From: an uncultured Acidimicrobiales bacterium
Lineage (GTDB): Bacteria; Actinomycetota; Acidimicrobiia; Acidimicrobiales; Aldehydirespiratoraceae
Reading direction: 5' to 3'
Length of the DNA stretch: 64,000 nucleotides
Assembly (NCBI GenBank): GCA_951812975.1
Contig: CATOTC010000003.1
Location: 124,001 to 188,000, forward strand
Positions within the stretch are counted from its first letter, which is position 1, and every line of letters begins with the position of its first letter. The position numbers were made by a program, and so were the translations under genes. The notes beneath the pieces were generated by a model. The model saw only the letters and a list, made by a program, of their open reading frames with translations, had not been told where the DNA came from and did no database searches. Shown piece after piece: positions 24,280-34,707 of this stretch.

Positions 24280-25430
24280 CTGCGGCTACCGCTACAGGGA
24301 AGAATGAACACGGCTCCGGTCGCTTGGCGGTGCTGCTTTTCCTGATCTTTTTCGGCATCCTCGTGGGTGCGTGCGGGAACGACAAGACTCAGACTCAGAC
24401 CCAGGTTCAGACTCCGGTGGGCGACGACCTCGTCGGCACTTCATTGCGGAGCGAACTTGCGGGCACCATGTGGAAAATCGTCGAAATGGCGGGCTTTCCA
24501 GACGACAACGTTGCTGAAGGCTCGATGACTTTCTCCGAGGAAGGGTTGGAGGATGGATTCAAGGACGAAGGCGAGTGGTTCGGACACTATGACGGAGTCA
24601 ACTGGTCGAGCAGCACAATCAAGTGGAACGAGTCTGGGTTCACCGTCACCGCGCAAGGCGCCACAACCAACGCGGGAATGGCTGGCGGCGAGAACCGCTA
24701 CCTGGATACGTTCTTCAGTACCGGGGCTCGTATCGACATCATAAAGCGAGCCGACGGCTCTCTCGTTCTCACGCGAGACCAGTCGACGGTCATCGCGGAA
24801 CCCGTTGCGAGTGGCCAAGGAACTGTAGAGAGCGCTGAGGAAGAGAACCTGGACCCGGTCGGCATAAAACTCGAGGTGCAACAATACGCGCGCGACTTCG
24901 GGGTCTCCGAAGACGAAGCTCTCAGAAGATTCGACCGCGACGACGAACTGAAGGCCATGGTCCAGGAAATCGTCGCGGCCGAAACCGGGAGGGTGGCTGG
25001 CTGGGGGCTCGTGCATGACCCGGAGTTCGGCGGTTGGGTCTACCTCGTCGGCGACGCTGAACCCACGGCCTTCACAAAACAGTTGGCTGCCCAACACAGC
25101 GACCTGTTAATCGAATTGGGAGCGACACACACGCTCGATGAACTCGCAACAGCACTAGAGAACAATGTGGATCGTGAATCGATTCCTGTTTCAATGCGTG
25201 ACCGCATTGCCTACACAGATATAGATATCCACTCCAACAGCATCGTTGTTGCAATCGACCGCAACAAACCCCCAGTCCCTATCGACGACGCTGTCCCAAC
25301 TGCGGAACGGCCGATCGAGTCTCTGGACCTGCCGCGTGCAGCCGAAGCACTCGAAGCCCTGCTCGAACAGGCAACTGGCCTACCATTCTCAGTTACTCTG
25401 GACTCCAGATCTGTTCCCGGCGTCGGCTAG
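24276..25430 (+). CDS. lipoprotein carrying a META-like domain and a protease pro-region without catalytic domain
   Basis: A 384-residue protein coupled to the protease gene by ATGA overlap. The membrane-proximal start has a hydrophobic segment and a good lipobox (FFGILVGAC). Residues ~55-165 resemble META/HslJ-like domains (LAGTMWKIVEMAGFPDDN, then DGSLVLTRDQSTVIAEP). Residues ~185-378 closely repeat the protease pro-region (RVAGWGLVHDPEFGGWVYLV; MRDRIAYTDIDIHSNSIVVA; RPIESLDLPRAAEALEALLE). It stops at PFSVTLDSRSVPGVG, exactly where the protease goes on to its catalytic domain. A tandem gene duplication followed by loss of the catalytic part would explain this. A surface-anchored foldase or inhibitor of the neighbouring protease is a reasonable inference. 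Confidence 0.82.
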   Translation: MTAATATGKNEHGSGRLAVLLFLIFFGILVGACGNDKTQTQTQVQTPVGDDLVGTSLRSELAGTMWKIVEMAGFPDDNVAEGSMTFSEEGLEDGFKDEGEWFGHYDGVNWSSSTIKWNESGFTVTAQGATTNAGMAGGENRYLDTFFSTGARIDIIKRADGSLVLTRDQSTVIAEPVASGQGTVESAEEENLDPVGIKLEVQQYARDFGVSEDEALRRFDRDDELKAMVQEIVAAETGRVAGWGLVHDPEFGGWVYLVGDAEPTAFTKQLAAQHSDLLIELGATHTLDELATALENNVDRESIPVSMRDRIAYTDIDIHSNSIVVAIDRNKPPVPIDDAVPTAERPIESLDLPRAAEALEALLEQATGLPFSVTLDSRSVPGVG

Positions 25431-25443
25431 GACGAGTAAGCGA

Positions 25444-27492
<2,049 letters not shown>

Positions 27493-27641
27493 GCTCTCAA
27501 CCTACCCGCGCGGTGCCGACGCCGGACACGGTGCATTCGCCGGGCGCAGCCGGAGCCGCGGGAGTCTTGGCGCTCGCCCCGACCGAAGCCCGAGCCGCGG
27601 TTCTCGGCCGTACTTCGGTGAGACGCAACCGGAGTCGGCTG

Positions 27642-28478
27642 CTATCCAAGGGCGTTCATTAGATCCGAAGCGAGGATTGAGGTTTGAAGCGCAACCGTCT
27701 CAGGCGCACCGACTCCTTCCTCGGTACGACCCGCCATCATCGGACCGAGGGCGGTCGGACCCGCAGCGAAGTCGTCCCGTAGGAAATCAACTGCCTGCAT
27801 GGTCGTCTCCCCCGCAAGCTCGTCAACCAGCAGGTGAGCGATACCGCTGACCAGAGTTTCGGTAGGGGTAGCGACAAGGAGGCGGTAGATGTCGTGTGCA
27901 TCCTTGTCGACGAGCCTTTCGGGCGCGTCCGTTGCCCGCTCGTAGATCTTGTGCGCTTTCGCGACCAGCAGAGCGGCCGAACTAGCGACCCTTGCCTCAT
28001 AGGAGCGCTCGTCGGCCGGATCGAGCGCAGCCACAACCATCCAATCGTTGTCGACGACCGCCGCTTCCAAGCCTCGTGCTCGCCTCGCAGCGTGCTTGTC
28101 GTGGGGCGGGATCCTCGCGCCTCGGGCTGAACTGCCTCCTCCACCTGCCAACTTCTCGGGGACCATGAGGTCTACGGGAATACCGGCCGCACTCAACCAC
28201 GCGCCGGGCTGGTTCTTCATCGGGTCCCGAATGAACCCTCCCCTGTCCATCGCTTCTTGGATCAACGGGCTGTCACCCAGCGAGCGTGGATCGACAGCAA
28301 GGTCACTGTCCTTGGTGGCCTCTGCGACAGCAACCTGCGCGTTCTGTGCACGCAGGTAGACCGCCTGTGCCCCGATGACAATGACGGAGTCGCGGTGCTC
28401 GGCGAGGGTTTCGAAGGCGTCGAGCAGAGCCGAGCGCGCTCGAACCAGCAATTCGTCAGGTTCGCCATGACTGTTCAT
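27642..28478 (-). CDS. nucleotidyltransferase toxin, AbiEii/type IV TA-like
   Basis: A 278-residue protein with an N-terminal nucleotidyltransferase core: VIVIGAQAVYLRAQ (the G-x-x-A region) followed by EATKDSDLAVDP, where DSD would be the metal-binding D-x-D. Then come VDLMVPEKLAGG and, in the C-terminal half, AKAHKIYERATDAPERLVDK, which is common to AbiEii/MenT-like NTase toxins. The family is known or proposed to add nucleotides to tRNA or other targets. The gene overlaps the upstream regulator by 23 nt, the antitoxin-first order of type IV systems. It is placed between uvrB and coaE, a site that is otherwise conserved. Confidence 0.75.
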   Translation of the reverse strand: MNSHGEPDELLVRARSALLDAFETLAEHRDSVIVIGAQAVYLRAQNAQVAVAEATKDSDLAVDPRSLGDSPLIQEAMDRGGFIRDPMKNQPGAWLSAAGIPVDLMVPEKLAGGGGSSARGARIPPHDKHAARRARGLEAAVVDNDWMVVAALDPADERSYEARVASSAALLVAKAHKIYERATDAPERLVDKDAHDIYRLLVATPTETLVSGIAHLLVDELAGETTMQAVDFLRDDFAAGPTALGPMMAGRTEEGVGAPETVALQTSILASDLMNALG

Positions 28479-29535
28479 TGCGCTTCATCCATTCGAGCAA
28501 CTCCTCTGCTTCGCTCGGGTTTCGACCGGGCCCTGTCATCAGATCCACAACAACTTGGGATGGCGCGGCGACAGCCACTCCGCCAGCGTTAGTGACTGAC
28601 CTCTCGAAGGCGACCTCGTACTCTGGTTGAGCGAGCATAACGTTGGCACCAACGTCCGCAGGGCGCAGATCCCATTGGGTGCTCAGCTTCTTGGGGTCGG
28701 AGACATAGATCATCGCGAGCCGCGCAGGCGCGTAAGGCGCCCACTCAGCCGCCGCCAATGAACCCGTCACCGCGTACCGTTCGGATTCCGCTGAAGAAGC
28801 GAGCCGTTCCATGAGCGCCGGAATTCCTCGTGGCGCAATCCAGCGGGTCACTTCGTTGTTACGCATGAAGCCGTAGTCGTGACTCCAACGGCGAAGCACC
28901 TGAACCCAGTCGAAGACGTTGATTCGGCCTCGGTCGCCACGCGTGGCCAGGCCCTCGCGTTCGAGGAACTCCACAACGCGATAAGTCGCGCCTGTTGACG
29001 CCTTGGACGCTCCCACCAACTCCCGGACCGTCCAAGTGCCGGTGAAATCGGAGAGCGCACGAACGATCTTGGCCGCCGGTTCGCCCTTCAATGTCCCACG
29101 AGGCCGACCCCGCGTTCGCCAAGGGTCGCGATCGGCACCACGGTCGGAGATGAACAGACGAGGGTTGTCGACCTCAACGCGCATATTTCCGGTGACGTCA
29201 ACATACGAGAGTCCGGCCTCAGTGAGTCTCTCCCGAACCGGTGGCGACAGGTAGCGGGCTACGACCAAGCCCTGTCCTCTCGGGAACCGCCGAGTGAGCA
29301 GATCAAACTTCTCACGAAGACGGCTGACGTCCTTCCCTTGGACAACACGCTTCGCCTCAACGATCAGCGTGGCAGGGTCCTCGCCAGCGTCGCTTATCTC
29401 AACCAGGGCGCCAATCTGCCTGTCGGGCTTAGCTGTCAGCCGTACGCGCCACCAAGATGGCAGACGATCTTCAAGCAGCGCGACCCCACGACGCATAACT
29501 TCGGCTTCAGTTTCTGGTGCTTCGAGTTCTGCCAT
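28456..29535 (-). CDS. AbiEi-like antitoxin / winged-helix regulator
   Basis: A 359-residue protein. The N-terminal ~110 residues (WRVRLTAKPDRQIGALVEIS, LIVEAKRVVQGKDVSRLREK) look like a restriction-endonuclease-type fold with an E-A-K motif. A winged helix follows (TGTWTVRELVGASKASTGAT, YRVVEFLEREGLATRGDRGR). The C-terminal domain (YAVTGSLAAAEWAPYAPARL ... PSQVVVDLMTGPGRNPSEAE) is characteristic of AbiEi-type type IV antitoxins. The start ATG 29535 follows GAGGG; a longer in-frame start exists at 29625. An inverted repeat at 29572-29591 could be its own operator. Confidence 0.72.
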   Translation of the reverse strand: MAELEAPETEAEVMRRGVALLEDRLPSWWRVRLTAKPDRQIGALVEISDAGEDPATLIVEAKRVVQGKDVSRLREKFDLLTRRFPRGQGLVVARYLSPPVRERLTEAGLSYVDVTGNMRVEVDNPRLFISDRGADRDPWRTRGRPRGTLKGEPAAKIVRALSDFTGTWTVRELVGASKASTGATYRVVEFLEREGLATRGDRGRINVFDWVQVLRRWSHDYGFMRNNEVTRWIAPRGIPALMERLASSAESERYAVTGSLAAAEWAPYAPARLAMIYVSDPKKLSTQWDLRPADVGANVMLAQPEYEVAFERSVTNAGGVAVAAPSQVVVDLMTGPGRNPSEAEELLEWMKRNEQSWRT

Positions 29536-29571
29536 GACCGACCCTCGCTTCGATGTTCGGGTAAATAGTAT

Positions 29572-29591
29572 ATTCCGTACACCACCGGAAT
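29572..29591. promoter_or_regulatory. inverted repeat upstream of the toxin-antitoxin pair
   Basis: ATTCCG (29572-29577), 8-nt gap, CGGAAT (29586-29591), 36 nt upstream of the antitoxin start and next to an A/T-rich TAAATAGTATATT stretch that could be a -10 region. AbiEi antitoxins repress their own operons through such repeats, so this is a candidate operator. Confidence 0.4.
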
Positions 29592-29689
29592 CCACCATTT
29601 TCCCGAACGACCTAGGCCGGTACAAGCCTGCTTGCTCTCAAGATCCAACTGTCGATCTATGGGAGGACCGGTTACCGCGAGGAGGCGGT

Positions 29690-30319
29690 TCAGCCGGGGT
29701 CGGAGTGTGGGAGGGTGGCGATCCACTCCCATGCACGGTCGATGTTGCTTTCCAAGGCAGCCAGGTCGCCGGAGTTGTCGATGACCCAGTCGGCTACTGC
29801 GATGCGGTCTTCACGGCTGGCCTGGTTGGCGATCCGGGCCCGGGCGTCGGCCTCGTCGAAACCTCGATTGGCAACAAGGCGCTCAACGGTGATCTCGGGG
29901 TCGGCATCGACCACGACGATTCCCGCGATCTCCCCGAACTGGTCTGCGATGGACGTTCCGTCGGCCCCCACAAGCAGCGGCAGATCGAGGATCACCACCG
30001 CATCGCTGCCCGAATTCAGGCCACGCCGCCGCTCGATCTCGTTGTAGAGCGCCGGGTGGACGATCTCGCCCAGGGCCTTCAGTTCGTCGGCGTCATTGAA
30101 GACCCTTTCGGCGACGGCGCCACGATTGAGGGTTCCGTCCTCGGCGACAATCGTGGCGCCCCAACGCTGCACCATCGCCTCGAAGACGGGCTGGCCGGGT
30201 TCCTGCAACTCCCGAACGATCCGGTCCGCGTCTATCAGGAGCGCGCCGCGATCCACGAATGCGTCCGCAACCGTAGACTTTCCCGAGCCGATCCCGCCGG
30301 TGAGCGCGATCTCAATCAC
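29690..30319 (-). CDS. coaE: dephospho-CoA kinase
   Basis: Last enzyme of coenzyme A synthesis, phosphorylating the 3'-OH of dephospho-CoA. The 209-residue protein has the P-loop ALTGGIGSGKSTVADAF, the LLIDADRIVREL segment, VVILDLPLLVG and the lid region ANQASREDR. It starts at GTG 30319, sharing one nucleotide with the rpsA stop (TAGTG), so translation is coupled. This rpsA-coaE-(TA)-uvrB order follows the mycobacterial arrangement apart from the inserted toxin-antitoxin pair. Confidence 0.95.
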   Translation of the reverse strand: MIEIALTGGIGSGKSTVADAFVDRGALLIDADRIVRELQEPGQPVFEAMVQRWGATIVAEDGTLNRGAVAERVFNDADELKALGEIVHPALYNEIERRRGLNSGSDAVVILDLPLLVGADGTSIADQFGEIAGIVVVDADPEITVERLVANRGFDEADARARIANQASREDRIAVADWVIDNSGDLAALESNIDRAWEWIATLPHSDPG

Positions 30320-31758
30320 TAGTCGGCCTTGACGTACTCGTCTTCCACGACGTCGTCTGGAGCAGCCTCGTCTTCGTCAACCGCTGCCTCATCAGTCACC
30401 TCGACCTCTTCGGTGACCTCGACGTACTCATACTCGGTTCCGTCCTCGTCGGTCTCGATCACACCGGCCACCGCGTGGTCGCCGGCCTCGGCGTAGTACT
30501 CCTCCCAAGCCTGCTGACCCTCGGAATTCTCGTCGCCACCGATGTAGTTGCCCTCCTCGTCGTAGGCGTGGTCGCCGAAGTGCTCCTGATACTCGGCTGC
30601 AACCTGGCCACCTTCAGCGGCCTGCTTGATCGAGAGGCTGATACGCCGGCGTTGCAGGTCGAGATCGATGATCTTCACCCACAGTTCCTCGCCAGGGGTG
30701 ACGACCTGTTCGGGCAGGTCGACATGGTGTGCGGACATCTCCGAGATGTGGACCAGACCCTCAATACCGTCGCCCACCTGGACGAACGAGCCGAACGGTA
30801 CGAGTTTGGTGACTCGACCGTAGACCAGTTCGCCGACACGGTGGCTGGAAGCGAACTCCTGCCACGGATCCTGCTGGGTCGCTTTCAGCGAGAGGCTGAT
30901 GCGCTCACGGCTGAGATCAACCTCGAGGACCTGCACTTCGATCTCGTCACCAACGCTCACCACGGAGTTCGGGTGGTCGACGTGCTTCCAGGAGAGCTCC
31001 GAGACGTGGACCAGTCCGTCCATCCCGCCGAGATCGACGAAAGCGCCGAAATTGACCACCGACGACACGACCCCGGTGCGCTTCTCGCCGGGCTTGAGAT
31101 TGTCGAGGAACGCCTCGCGCTGCTCTTTCTGGGCCTCCTCCAACCAGGCTCGGCGGGACAGCACAACGTTGTTGCGGTTCTTGTCGAGCTCGATAATCTT
31201 GGCCTCGAAATGCTGGCCGACGTAGGGCTGCAGGTCCCGCACGCGGCGCAGCTCGACGAGAGAGGCCGGCAGGAATCCCCGCAGGCCGATGTCCATGATC
31301 AGACCGCCCTTGACGACTTCGATCACCAGGCCCTTGACCATTCCGCCGGCTTCCTTGATGCCTTCGATCTCGCCCCAGGCCCGTTCGTACTGGGCGCGTT
31401 TCTTGGACAGGAGCAGGCGTCCGTCCTTGTCCTCCTTGGTGAGGACGAGGGCTTCGATGGTCTCACCCATCGAGACGATCTCGTTGGGGTCGACGTCGTT
31501 GCGGATCGACAGCTCACGGTTGGGGATCACGCCTTCAGACTTGTAGCCGATGTCGAGCAGAACCTCGTCCTGGTCGACTCGCACGACCGTGCCTTCAACG
31601 AGTTGGCCGTCTTCAACAACAACCATGGCGGAGGTGTACGCCTCCTCGATATCCACCCCCCCGAGGTCTGCGTCGATGATCTGGCGGGGGGTGTAGTTTC
31701 CATCGGAATCGAAGGTTCCGAATCGAGACTCGGTCTCGACGGTCGTGTCGGTTTGCAT
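30319..31758 (-). CDS. rpsA: 30S ribosomal protein S1
   Basis: An mRNA-binding ribosomal protein of 479 residues with four S1 domains at about 50-120, 138-203, 221-290 and 307-376, the usual actinobacterial number. Examples are GTVVRVDQDEVLLDIGYKSE and GVVSSVVNFGAFVDLGGMDG. The last ~85 residues form a very acidic tail (EYEYVEVTEEVEVTDEAAVD and beyond), longer than the repeats require and typical of actinobacterial S1. It lies between polA (146 nt upstream) and coaE (1-nt overlap). Confidence 0.97.
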   Translation of the reverse strand: MQTDTTVETESRFGTFDSDGNYTPRQIIDADLGGVDIEEAYTSAMVVVEDGQLVEGTVVRVDQDEVLLDIGYKSEGVIPNRELSIRNDVDPNEIVSMGETIEALVLTKEDKDGRLLLSKKRAQYERAWGEIEGIKEAGGMVKGLVIEVVKGGLIMDIGLRGFLPASLVELRRVRDLQPYVGQHFEAKIIELDKNRNNVVLSRRAWLEEAQKEQREAFLDNLKPGEKRTGVVSSVVNFGAFVDLGGMDGLVHVSELSWKHVDHPNSVVSVGDEIEVQVLEVDLSRERISLSLKATQQDPWQEFASSHRVGELVYGRVTKLVPFGSFVQVGDGIEGLVHISEMSAHHVDLPEQVVTPGEELWVKIIDLDLQRRRISLSIKQAAEGGQVAAEYQEHFGDHAYDEEGNYIGGDENSEGQQAWEEYYAEAGDHAVAGVIETDEDGTEYEYVEVTEEVEVTDEAAVDEDEAAPDDVVEDEYVKAD

Positions 31759-31904
31759 TCTGCTCTTGTCGGATAGAGGTGACGCCGCGGTATCGGACCG
31801 TGGTGCCCTGTCGGTCAGGACAGCCTCAAAACGCTACCAAGTTGAAACCCCTACCAGACTTTCGCCACCCAGTTGCTGAACAACGCCGCCCGTCGGCTCT
31901 GCCG

Positions 31905-34571
31905 TCAGCCTTTCGCGCCGGCCCAGGTTGTCGCCACCTGCAGGTCGATCTCGAGGGGGACCCGGAGCTCGAATGCGTCGCGCATCGTCGACGTGGTCAT
32001 CTCCTTGGCCCGTTCGACTTCGGAGTCGGGGGACTCGACGATTATCTCGTCGTGTACCTGCAACACGATGCGACTGTCGATGCCGGCAGCCTCGATCGCT
32101 TCGTCGAGGCGGACCAGGGCGACCTTGAAGATGTCGGCGGCCAGGCCTTGGATGCCGGCGTTCATCGCTTGACGCTCCCCCGCCTGGCGAACCTGACGGT
32201 TCGATGCCGACAGTTCCGGTATCTGGCGGCGACGCCCGAACAGTGTCTCGGTATAGCCGCGCTCGCGCGCAAGCTTCACGGTGTCGTCCATGTACTGCTT
32301 CACCGCGGGGAACGCCGCGAAGTAAGAGTCGAGGATCTCCGCGGCTTCGGGGACCCCGATATTGAGCCGCTGAGCCAATCCATACGACTCCATGCCGTAG
32401 GCGAGGCCGTAGGAGACCATCTTCGCCTTCGAGCGCGCTTCGATGCCCACCTCGTTCGGGGGGATGTGGAATACCTTCGAGGCTGTGGCCGTGTGGATGT
32501 CGTCGCCGGCCTCGAAGGCCTCGATCAGGCCCGGATCCTCGGCGAGGTGGGCTATGCAGCGCAGTTCGATCTGGTCGTAGTCGGCCACGAGCAGCTTGTG
32601 GCCAGCCGGAGCGACGAACGCGGTACGGAAGACCCGGCCCCTGTCGGAACGAACCGGAATGTTGTGCAGGTTGGGGGCGTCAGATGAGAGACGGCCGGTG
32701 CGGGCCACGGTCTGGTTGAATGTGGCCCTGATCCGATCGCCCGGCCCGGTCTCGGCCACGAGCCCCTCTCCGTAGGTGGACCGCAGTTTCTCGACCTCGC
32801 GGAAACGTAGGAGGTTCTCGACGATCTGGTGCTGGTCGCGGAGCTTCTCGAGCGTTTGGGCGTCGGTGCTGTATCCCGTCTTGGTCTTCTTCAACGGGGT
32901 CAGGCAGAGCTCGTCGAAGAGCACCTCACGCAGCTGCTTGGTGCTGTTGACGTTGAACTCGTGCCCCGCATCGGCGATCACCGCTGCTCGGAACTGTTCG
33001 GTCTCGGCGGTGAGCTCATCGCGGATGCGTACCAACGCCTCACGGTCGACCGCGATCCCGCACTGTTCCATCCGGGCCAACACCCGAACGAGGGGAACTT
33101 CGAGTTCATCGTTGAGTTCACCGAGTCCCTGGGCGCTCAGGGCCTCGCCCATCGGTTCGGTGAGCCGGTCGACGGCCAGGGCGTGGCGTGCCGGCTCGTC
33201 CATGAGGTCTTCGTCTGTTCCGTCGAGATCGAGCTGCCCCAACGCGGCTGCCGATTCCGGCATTTCGAACTCGGTGTAGCGTTTGAGCAGCTCTCCGAGG
33301 TCGTAGGCGGTTTCTGCGGGGTTGAGCAGGTATGCGGCGAGACGGGTGTCGAAGACGAGTCGCCGCATGTCTACGCCGTGGTCGAGCAAGCGGCGCGCGG
33401 TCGCCTTGGCTCCGTGCATGGCCACTTGACGTCCGTCGTTGCCGAGCAGCAGACGCAGCGCTTCGAGGACTTCGTCGTTCTGAAGGACCGTACCCGGCAC
33501 GAATCCGACTTCTGCGCTGGTGCTGTCGGTCACGAAGGCGAGCCCGTCGTCGATCCCGTGCTCGGGCACAGCGAGGGCCAGCACGCCGGTTCCGTCGCGC
33601 GCGGCATTCAGGGCGGCTGCTGCTTCGGTGGGCGTCTCGTAGACGGTGATCTCTGCTTCGAGCACCTGGGTTCGGTGGCCCTCCGGCGGGGCGACCTGAC
33701 CGTCGAGGACTTCGCTCAGGCGTTCCTGGAGGCTTCGGAATTCGAGGAACTCGAAGAGTCTCGACAGTTCCGCCTGGTCGATCTCGCCCATCGCGAGCTC
33801 GTCGATCGCGACGGGCAGTTCCAGGTCCCTCAGCAGCCTCATCATCTCGACGTTGTTGCGGACATTGGCCTCGTGCGCGCCGAGGTTCTCTCGCAGTTTG
33901 GGGGTCAGGTCGTCGAGTGAGGCGTAGATGCCGTCGATGCCGCCGCGTTCGTTGATGAGCTTGGCGGCGGTCTTCTCGCCGACTCCTGGGACTCCCGGGA
34001 GGTTGTCGGAGTTGTCGCCGCGCAGCGCTGCGTACTGCACGTAGTCGCACGGTGCCACTCCGGTGCGCTGCTTGATTCCGGCCTCGTCGTAGAGGGCGTA
34101 GTCGGACACGCCCCGCTTGTTGTAGAGGACCTTGATGTGCGGGTCCTCTACGAGCTGGTAGCTGTCACGGTCGCCGGTGACGATGATGACGTCGTCGCCG
34201 TTGTCGCGGCCCCGGGTGGCGAGGGTGGCGATGATGTCGTCGGCCTCGTAGCCGGCCTTGTCGAGGACCGGCACGGCCAGCACCCCGAGTACTTCGCGTA
34301 CCAGGCCCATCTGTTGGTAGAGGATGTCGGGGGCGGACTCCCTCTGTGCCTTGTAGGTCGGGGTCAGTTCGTGTCGGAACGTGGGCTCGGCACGGTCGAA
34401 GGCGACCGCGATGCGGTCGGGTTCGTGTTCTCTGAGCAGGTAGATGAGCATCGAGGTGAAGCCGTAGACGGCGTTGGTCACCTGGCCCGAGGCGGTCGCC
34501 ATGTCGGTCGGCAGCGCGAAGAAGGCGCGGTAGACGAGCGAGTTCCCGTCGATGAGCATCAGCTTGGCCAT
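31905..34571 (-). CDS. polA: DNA polymerase I
   Basis: Repair and Okazaki-fragment polymerase, 888 residues from ATG 34571 (MAKLMLIDGNSLVYRAFFAL). Another in-frame start at 34610 would add 13 residues. The 5' nuclease domain has AALRGDNSDNLPGVPGVGEK. The middle 3'-5' exonuclease-like domain (~315-500) lacks an obvious set of catalytic acidic residues and may be inactive, as in many actinobacterial enzymes. The polymerase domain has motif A VADYDQIELR, the O-helix RSKAKMVSYGLAYGMESYGL and motif C LQVHDEIIVE. It is followed by rpsA. Confidence 0.97.
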   Translation of the reverse strand: MAKLMLIDGNSLVYRAFFALPTDMATASGQVTNAVYGFTSMLIYLLREHEPDRIAVAFDRAEPTFRHELTPTYKAQRESAPDILYQQMGLVREVLGVLAVPVLDKAGYEADDIIATLATRGRDNGDDVIIVTGDRDSYQLVEDPHIKVLYNKRGVSDYALYDEAGIKQRTGVAPCDYVQYAALRGDNSDNLPGVPGVGEKTAAKLINERGGIDGIYASLDDLTPKLRENLGAHEANVRNNVEMMRLLRDLELPVAIDELAMGEIDQAELSRLFEFLEFRSLQERLSEVLDGQVAPPEGHRTQVLEAEITVYETPTEAAAALNAARDGTGVLALAVPEHGIDDGLAFVTDSTSAEVGFVPGTVLQNDEVLEALRLLLGNDGRQVAMHGAKATARRLLDHGVDMRRLVFDTRLAAYLLNPAETAYDLGELLKRYTEFEMPESAAALGQLDLDGTDEDLMDEPARHALAVDRLTEPMGEALSAQGLGELNDELEVPLVRVLARMEQCGIAVDREALVRIRDELTAETEQFRAAVIADAGHEFNVNSTKQLREVLFDELCLTPLKKTKTGYSTDAQTLEKLRDQHQIVENLLRFREVEKLRSTYGEGLVAETGPGDRIRATFNQTVARTGRLSSDAPNLHNIPVRSDRGRVFRTAFVAPAGHKLLVADYDQIELRCIAHLAEDPGLIEAFEAGDDIHTATASKVFHIPPNEVGIEARSKAKMVSYGLAYGMESYGLAQRLNIGVPEAAEILDSYFAAFPAVKQYMDDTVKLARERGYTETLFGRRRQIPELSASNRQVRQAGERQAMNAGIQGLAADIFKVALVRLDEAIEAAGIDSRIVLQVHDEIIVESPDSEVERAKEMTTSTMRDAFELRVPLEIDLQVATTWAGAKG

Positions 34572-34621
34572 CGCCGTGGACCCTACTGCAACCGTGCGGA
34601 GGGTCCGCACGCGCCAATAAT

Positions 34622-34664
34622 ATCTGCGCGTTGAGCCACACTGGATGTGGTTGAACGCGCAGAT
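34622..34664. terminator. long inverted repeat between the ANTAR regulator and polA
   Basis: ATCTGCGCGTT (34622-34632) pairs perfectly with AACGCGCAGAT (34654-34664). Inside it, CCACA and TGTGG extend the stem after a 3-nt mismatch, leaving the loop CTGGA. It lies 44 nt beyond the ANTAR gene stop and 51 nt upstream of polA. There is no T-tract on the minus strand, so it could be a terminator hairpin or a regulatory element for polA. Confidence 0.55.
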
Positions 34665-34707
34665 TTCGGGATCTGGCGCGCGATCGGACCTCCCCGTGTC
34701 ACTCCGG

